Shown here: in pieces, positions 60,401-64,000 of the stretch
How the letters are laid out: every line of letters begins with the position of its first letter
Numbering within the stretch: position 1 is the first letter of the stretch
From: Peronospora farinosa
Taxonomy: Eukaryota; Oomycota; Peronosporomycetes; Peronosporales; Peronosporaceae
Direction: 5' to 3'
Assembly (NCBI GenBank): GCA_947646735.1
Contig: CANTFK010000877.1
Location: 186,001-250,000 of the forward strand
DNA length: 64,000 nt
Made by a program: the position numbers and the translations under genes
The notes under the pieces: model-generated
The model's database searches: none
Told to the model about the DNA's origin: nothing
Seen by the model: the letters and a program-made list of their open reading frames with translations, nothing else

Positions 60401-62912
60401 CGTCATCAACGTCAAGTCTGCCAGATATCTTCAGTTGATGCTCTCGGCACACTGAATACGCGTGTTCAATGTCATCAAAACACAGCAAGTTTGCCAAGTC
60501 CTCCAGTGGATAGGTCTGACCGCGAAAAGCTCGATTCATACGAAGCAGTGCCGAAGACCGAACATTTGGAATGTACCGAAAAAGCAAACACGATTGCAGA
60601 TAGGTTGCTTGCTGTAGCAGCGAGAAAAACTGAAAATAGTCACCAGTGTGGCGAGCAACAAACACACGCATCGCGAATTTGATGTGAGGACTCTGCAAGA
60701 TATGATACGGAAGATCCTTCACATACTTCAGCACATCCATGCCGCGACCATTATCCAGCGTGCAGAGGATGAAATATGCGCGACACTCAGCCTCGAATGG
60801 GCTTAAGTACGCCGGATCTCCCACCTTGTGGCTTTCGTCATACAGCTCGTTCAACGACTTAAGTGTTTGTCCAAGCTGCTCCATATTCTGCTGAGCCACA
60901 AAACTTGGTGTTTCAATAAGCTCATGCTCACTGAGAACGTGATACCGCGCAATGCGTTCATGAATGTCAAGAGCTATGGGGTGCACACGACCCCCGGCAC
61001 CGCGGTAGTTTTGTAAGATAAAGTCTTTGCGAATCATTCGAAATCGGTCCCAACAAAAATTATAAATCTCGATCGGCTCTGGAACTCGAGGCACATGAAA
61101 ACGTGGATCCAAGCCAAACTGATCTAGATCCATAATGGCTTGCTCAATATACAGCTGTGTGCGTCGAAGAACACCTAGAGGGCGGATTTCCTCAGGTATA
61201 TCCAGCTTGTGATCAGCTGAACTGCGCTGGAAACGTTTGATAATCATATCGCGTTCATTCCCTGGTCGGTCTGGAAAGCACTTTTCGAAAACGCTCAATT
61301 CGTCTACTCGAATATGCAGCTCTCTTTCTCCTGGACTGCACATATCAGCACAAAGACCATCTAGGTTCGTAGCCGCTGAGAGTTGAGCCTTACTATTATC
61401 ATCTCTGCTCGAAAGAGCAATGGACGGCAAGGAAACAAATGAACACTCTTCATCACTCGTACTTGGTGCTTTCTTTTTTGGCCGAGCTTGACGATGCTTC
61501 CCACGCTTTTCGTTTTGGCTCACTTTTGACGCTTTCGGAGCCTTAATAGTGTCTCCGCTTGAGGAATGTCTTTGCTTATGCCTAGACATGGTATGTTGCT
61601 CGTCAAAAGCATTTGCGTCGTGTTCTGTCGCAGTAAACTCTTGGAAACGTTTGCTCTGACCAGACGGTGCTTTTGTAAGGCCACTCATTCGCGTCTTCAT
61701 TGAAGCCATCTTATCTAAAGTGGGGAACCCTCCCGATAAAGTTTCCGAGTTCGGGGCAGGCTGCCGCAGATTGTCACTGACCCCACCAAATGTGGTGGTA
61801 GGAGCAGCGCCACCACCAGAAGAAGGTTTTCCGAAAGCTGTAGTGCTTTTTGAGCTTTTACCGCCAACTGCTGCGCCAAATTTTGTGTGGATGGACGGGG
61901 CGGTTGTAGCACCGTCACTACTAGCTGTAGCAACAAAAGGGTTGTCCACAGGCACAAAAGTTGCCGCATTAGAAGTACTCGTCTTTTTTCGCACTCTTAC
62001 ACTGGACGCTTGGTTTCCAAATGCTGTACTCTGCGATTCTAAGGGTATAGAGACTGCTGCATTGCCAGATCCGAACCCCTTAAATTCTTGCGAGAAAGAT
62101 CCTTGTCCATGATTTAGAAGAGGTGCTCTAAAAGCAGGTTGTTCTTCACCAAATCCGTTTTCACCAATTGTTGTGCTGTTCCCACCAAAACTTGACACTC
62201 CACTATCACGAAGCTTAGTCTTCTTTGTATTTCCAAATTCAGTACTTTGACCGGTATTGGACGCAAATCGAAAGGATGTGTGTGCATTTGTCGACGTAAA
62301 AGAAGACGAAACACCATCTTGTCCAAATGTCGTTGATCTAAATGTCGTACTTGAATTGTTCTGCACCATTTTGTTCTTGTTTGTCTGTTTAAATGGAATT
62401 TCAGTCCCTCCAGCTCCTTTTACTCCTTCTAAAAGTGCTTTCTTCATCCCTCCAAGTGGAATAGATGGCTGATTACTAAACCCTCCAATCTGTGGAGCAC
62501 CAGCCAAGCCACCAGGAGGTAGTGGAGGTTGATTAGCCAAGCCAAAGCCTTGTCCAAATGTCGTCTGTACAGTAGAAGAGGCTTCACCACTTGACTGAAA
62601 AGGGTTTAAATGGGGCGATCCTGGACACGCGACGGCAGTGGAGCAATCAATATCGAACAACGTCTCTAGACGCAGTTAAAACATAGCAGCAATGCTATCG
62701 AGAGAACCCGTCTATGTCCATCTAATAGCATAAAAGAAAGAAAAAAGCGTAACCGTAATCACGTAACCTTTCGTACCTTGGTTATGCCCAAAGGGGTTAC
62801 GGTTTTGTACCCCACAGCCAGTTTGGTCTGCAACATCGACAAGAATAAAAACGATATCAGCTCGTACTTAGAAGGAGATAGAAGGAGAGAACGTACTGCT
62901 TGAGCCAAACAT
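57488..62912 (-). CDS. SAC3/GANP-family mRNA export protein, 5 exons (1702 aa)
   Basis: Exons (minus strand) 62912-62897, 62827-62777, 62665-60359, 60287-60215, 60149-57488; total 5109 nt in frame. The N-terminus (MFGSSNQTGCGV, NPFGHNQ) and the next 300 residues are FG/TTFG-rich like nucleoporins. The SAC3/GANP domain spans about residues 455-770 (LDGLCADMCSPGERELH, RPLGVLRRTQLYIEQAI, YNFCWDRFRMIRKDF). Residues about 905-1125 form a long Glu/Lys/Arg/Gln coiled coil. The C-terminal part has a small-GTPase-like or unassigned fold (SFGLWCAVRAGAQ, VTLFALGFASAEMR). In yeast and animals this protein is the scaffold of TREX-2, linking mRNA export to nuclear pores. The domain order matches animal GANP. 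Divergently transcribed from RPL13. Confidence 0.9.
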
Positions 62913-63363
62913 AATGGTAGCGTTGGAAGTAGTTGCTATGTCACCACGAAGACGGGTCGTCCCTCCCTGGATCAAGTTCTAGTTGGAAGAAGCTAAATGT
63001 ACCCCCTCGGAGAGAACGGTACAGTGTACCCTCTTCGTATACTTAATGTACATTACCTCATATTCGGACACAACCTAATATAGGAATACAAATGGTACGA
63101 TGTGATTGGCTGTAACTGATGTGTATAGTGAGTCCAAGTCAAGTCGACGACTGGAGAGCGGGGAACCACCAATTTTCGTTCGACTGGCCTGTGGTGGTTC
63201 ATTGTGGGGTTCCAAGTTCCAAATTGCCCGCAACTTTCTGAGTATCTTGTCGTAAAGGTAAAAAAACTGCTTATGAGTTTGTATTGATAAGGAAGTTGCA
63301 GAAGAGTAAACAATATGGAATGATGTGTTGTTTGTCTTTTATTTATTCTATGTAGTTGTAAAG
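62913..63363. other. Divergent promoter region GANP/RPL13
   Basis: About 450 bp between two starts. No recognised initiator; a short 86-codon minus-strand frame has no recognisable content. Confidence 0.5.
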
Positions 63364-64000
63364 ATGGTCAAGCACAACAATGTCATTCCTAATGGACATT
63401 TCCACAAGTATTGGCAATCCCGAATCAAAACTTGGTTTGATCAGGTAAGACAAGAGTATCTACTGAAAGCTAATACGCTTCTACCTATACAGTCAGCAGC
63501 TTCAGTTACTAGCTCTCTTTAAGACCGTGAAAGAACAATGATAGAAAAAATGTACAGGTCCAAAACTAGAGGAAGAAACTATTGCAAAAGTCTTGGAAAG
63601 GACTAAGAGACCAATTAGCACTGAAGTGATGCTGACTGTGTGGCTGCAATGACACTGGAAGAATCAAATTGTGTACTGATTCCAAGCTCTATGTTTTTGT
63701 ATGGTACTGCTACTTTAGGCTTCCAAGAAAAAGACCCGTCGTTTGAGACGTAAAGCTAAGGCTGCTGCCATTGCTCCTCGTCCTGCCGCTGGTCTGTTGC
63801 GTCCTGCTGTGCACTGCCCTACGATCAAGTATGGCTCGAAGGTTCGTGCTGGCAAGGGCTTTACGCTCGAAGAGCTAAAAGAGGCGGGTATTAACCGCAA
63901 ACAGGCCATCAGCATTGGTATTGCCGTGGACTTTCGTCGCACCAACAAGTCGGTGGAGTCTCTTCAGACCAATGTGCACCGTCTTAAGGCTTACAAGGCC
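63364..64000 (+). CDS. RPL13: Ribosomal protein L13 (eL13), partial at window edge
   Basis: Exon 1 63364-63444 ([20 protein letters not shown], then IKTWFDQ), intron 63445-63718 (274 bp, GT-AG, longer than others here), exon 2 from 63719 to the window end ([68 protein letters not shown]). Matches eL13 across its visible length; a large-subunit ribosomal protein. The 3' end lies outside the window. Confidence 0.95.

Noticed and set aside
63445..63718. C/D-box snoRNA in the RPL13 intron (TGATG near 63632, CTGA near 63675)
   Set aside because: Box C match is imperfect and there is no convincing terminal stem; not strong enough to annotate.

Overview
The window looks like nuclear DNA of a plant-pathogenic oomycete (Peronosporales; Phytophthora or a downy mildew). 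The evidence is small introns of about 60-85 bp, an oomycete-type initiator (GCTCATT-YY-N-CA-TTT-like) just upstream of a secreted-protein gene, lineage-type secreted proteins, and a dense nest of Ty3/Gypsy chromovirus-like and Ty1/Copia elements between compact housekeeping genes. The species cannot be named from sequence alone.

Left part (1-17.3 kb): the 5' end of a Gypsy element (gag start, PBS, LTR) on the minus strand, decayed duplicated segments, a secreted cysteine-rich protein gene (3056-4768) and a GAMT/Rmt2-type methyltransferase gene (5233-6333). Next comes a three-layer nest: an old Gypsy pol relic carries a tRNA-like SINE (14-bp target duplication) and a nearly full-length Copia element (7886-13122, TSD AACGA). 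Then follow a short secreted RXLR-like ORF, pelota (four exons) and, convergently, TRAPPC2L (three exons).

Middle (17.35-42.17 kb): a Gypsy nest. Element 3 (minus strand, LTRs at 41573-42171 and at 17351-17437 + 32940-33432) has its 3' LTR split by element 2. Element 2 is split in its protease region by element A, with TSD CGAAT. The order and orientation of the pieces are explained by later recombination between inverted 3' LTRs, which flipped about 14 kb. Both Gypsy lineages have a chromodomain integrase tail. Both also carry a long ORF on the opposite strand at the 3' end of the element, with SR-rich and coiled-coil segments. Short perfect hairpins are packed through LTRs and coding regions of element A/2, and repeats in multiples of 11 residues sit between protease and RT.

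Right part (42.2-64 kb): a near-identical inverted copy of the 3056 gene (42866-44683), pseudogene fragments of that family and of the methyltransferase, and a third intact paralogue (46852-48681). Ordinary housekeeping genes follow: a probably mitochondrial RCC1-repeat protein, NOL9/Grc3 polynucleotide kinase, M17 leucine aminopeptidase, an At4g00755-like F-box protein, a very large SAC3/GANP mRNA-export protein, and the start of ribosomal protein L13 running off the edge.

The host genes do not form one pathway: ribosome rescue (pelota), ribosome biogenesis and ribosome (NOL9, RPL13), mRNA export (GANP), vesicle tethering (TRAPPC2L), protein turnover (LAP, F-box). The accessory layer consists of secreted paralogues and retroelements. 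Exon-intron models were built by eye from family alignment and reading-frame arithmetic. No database search was possible.
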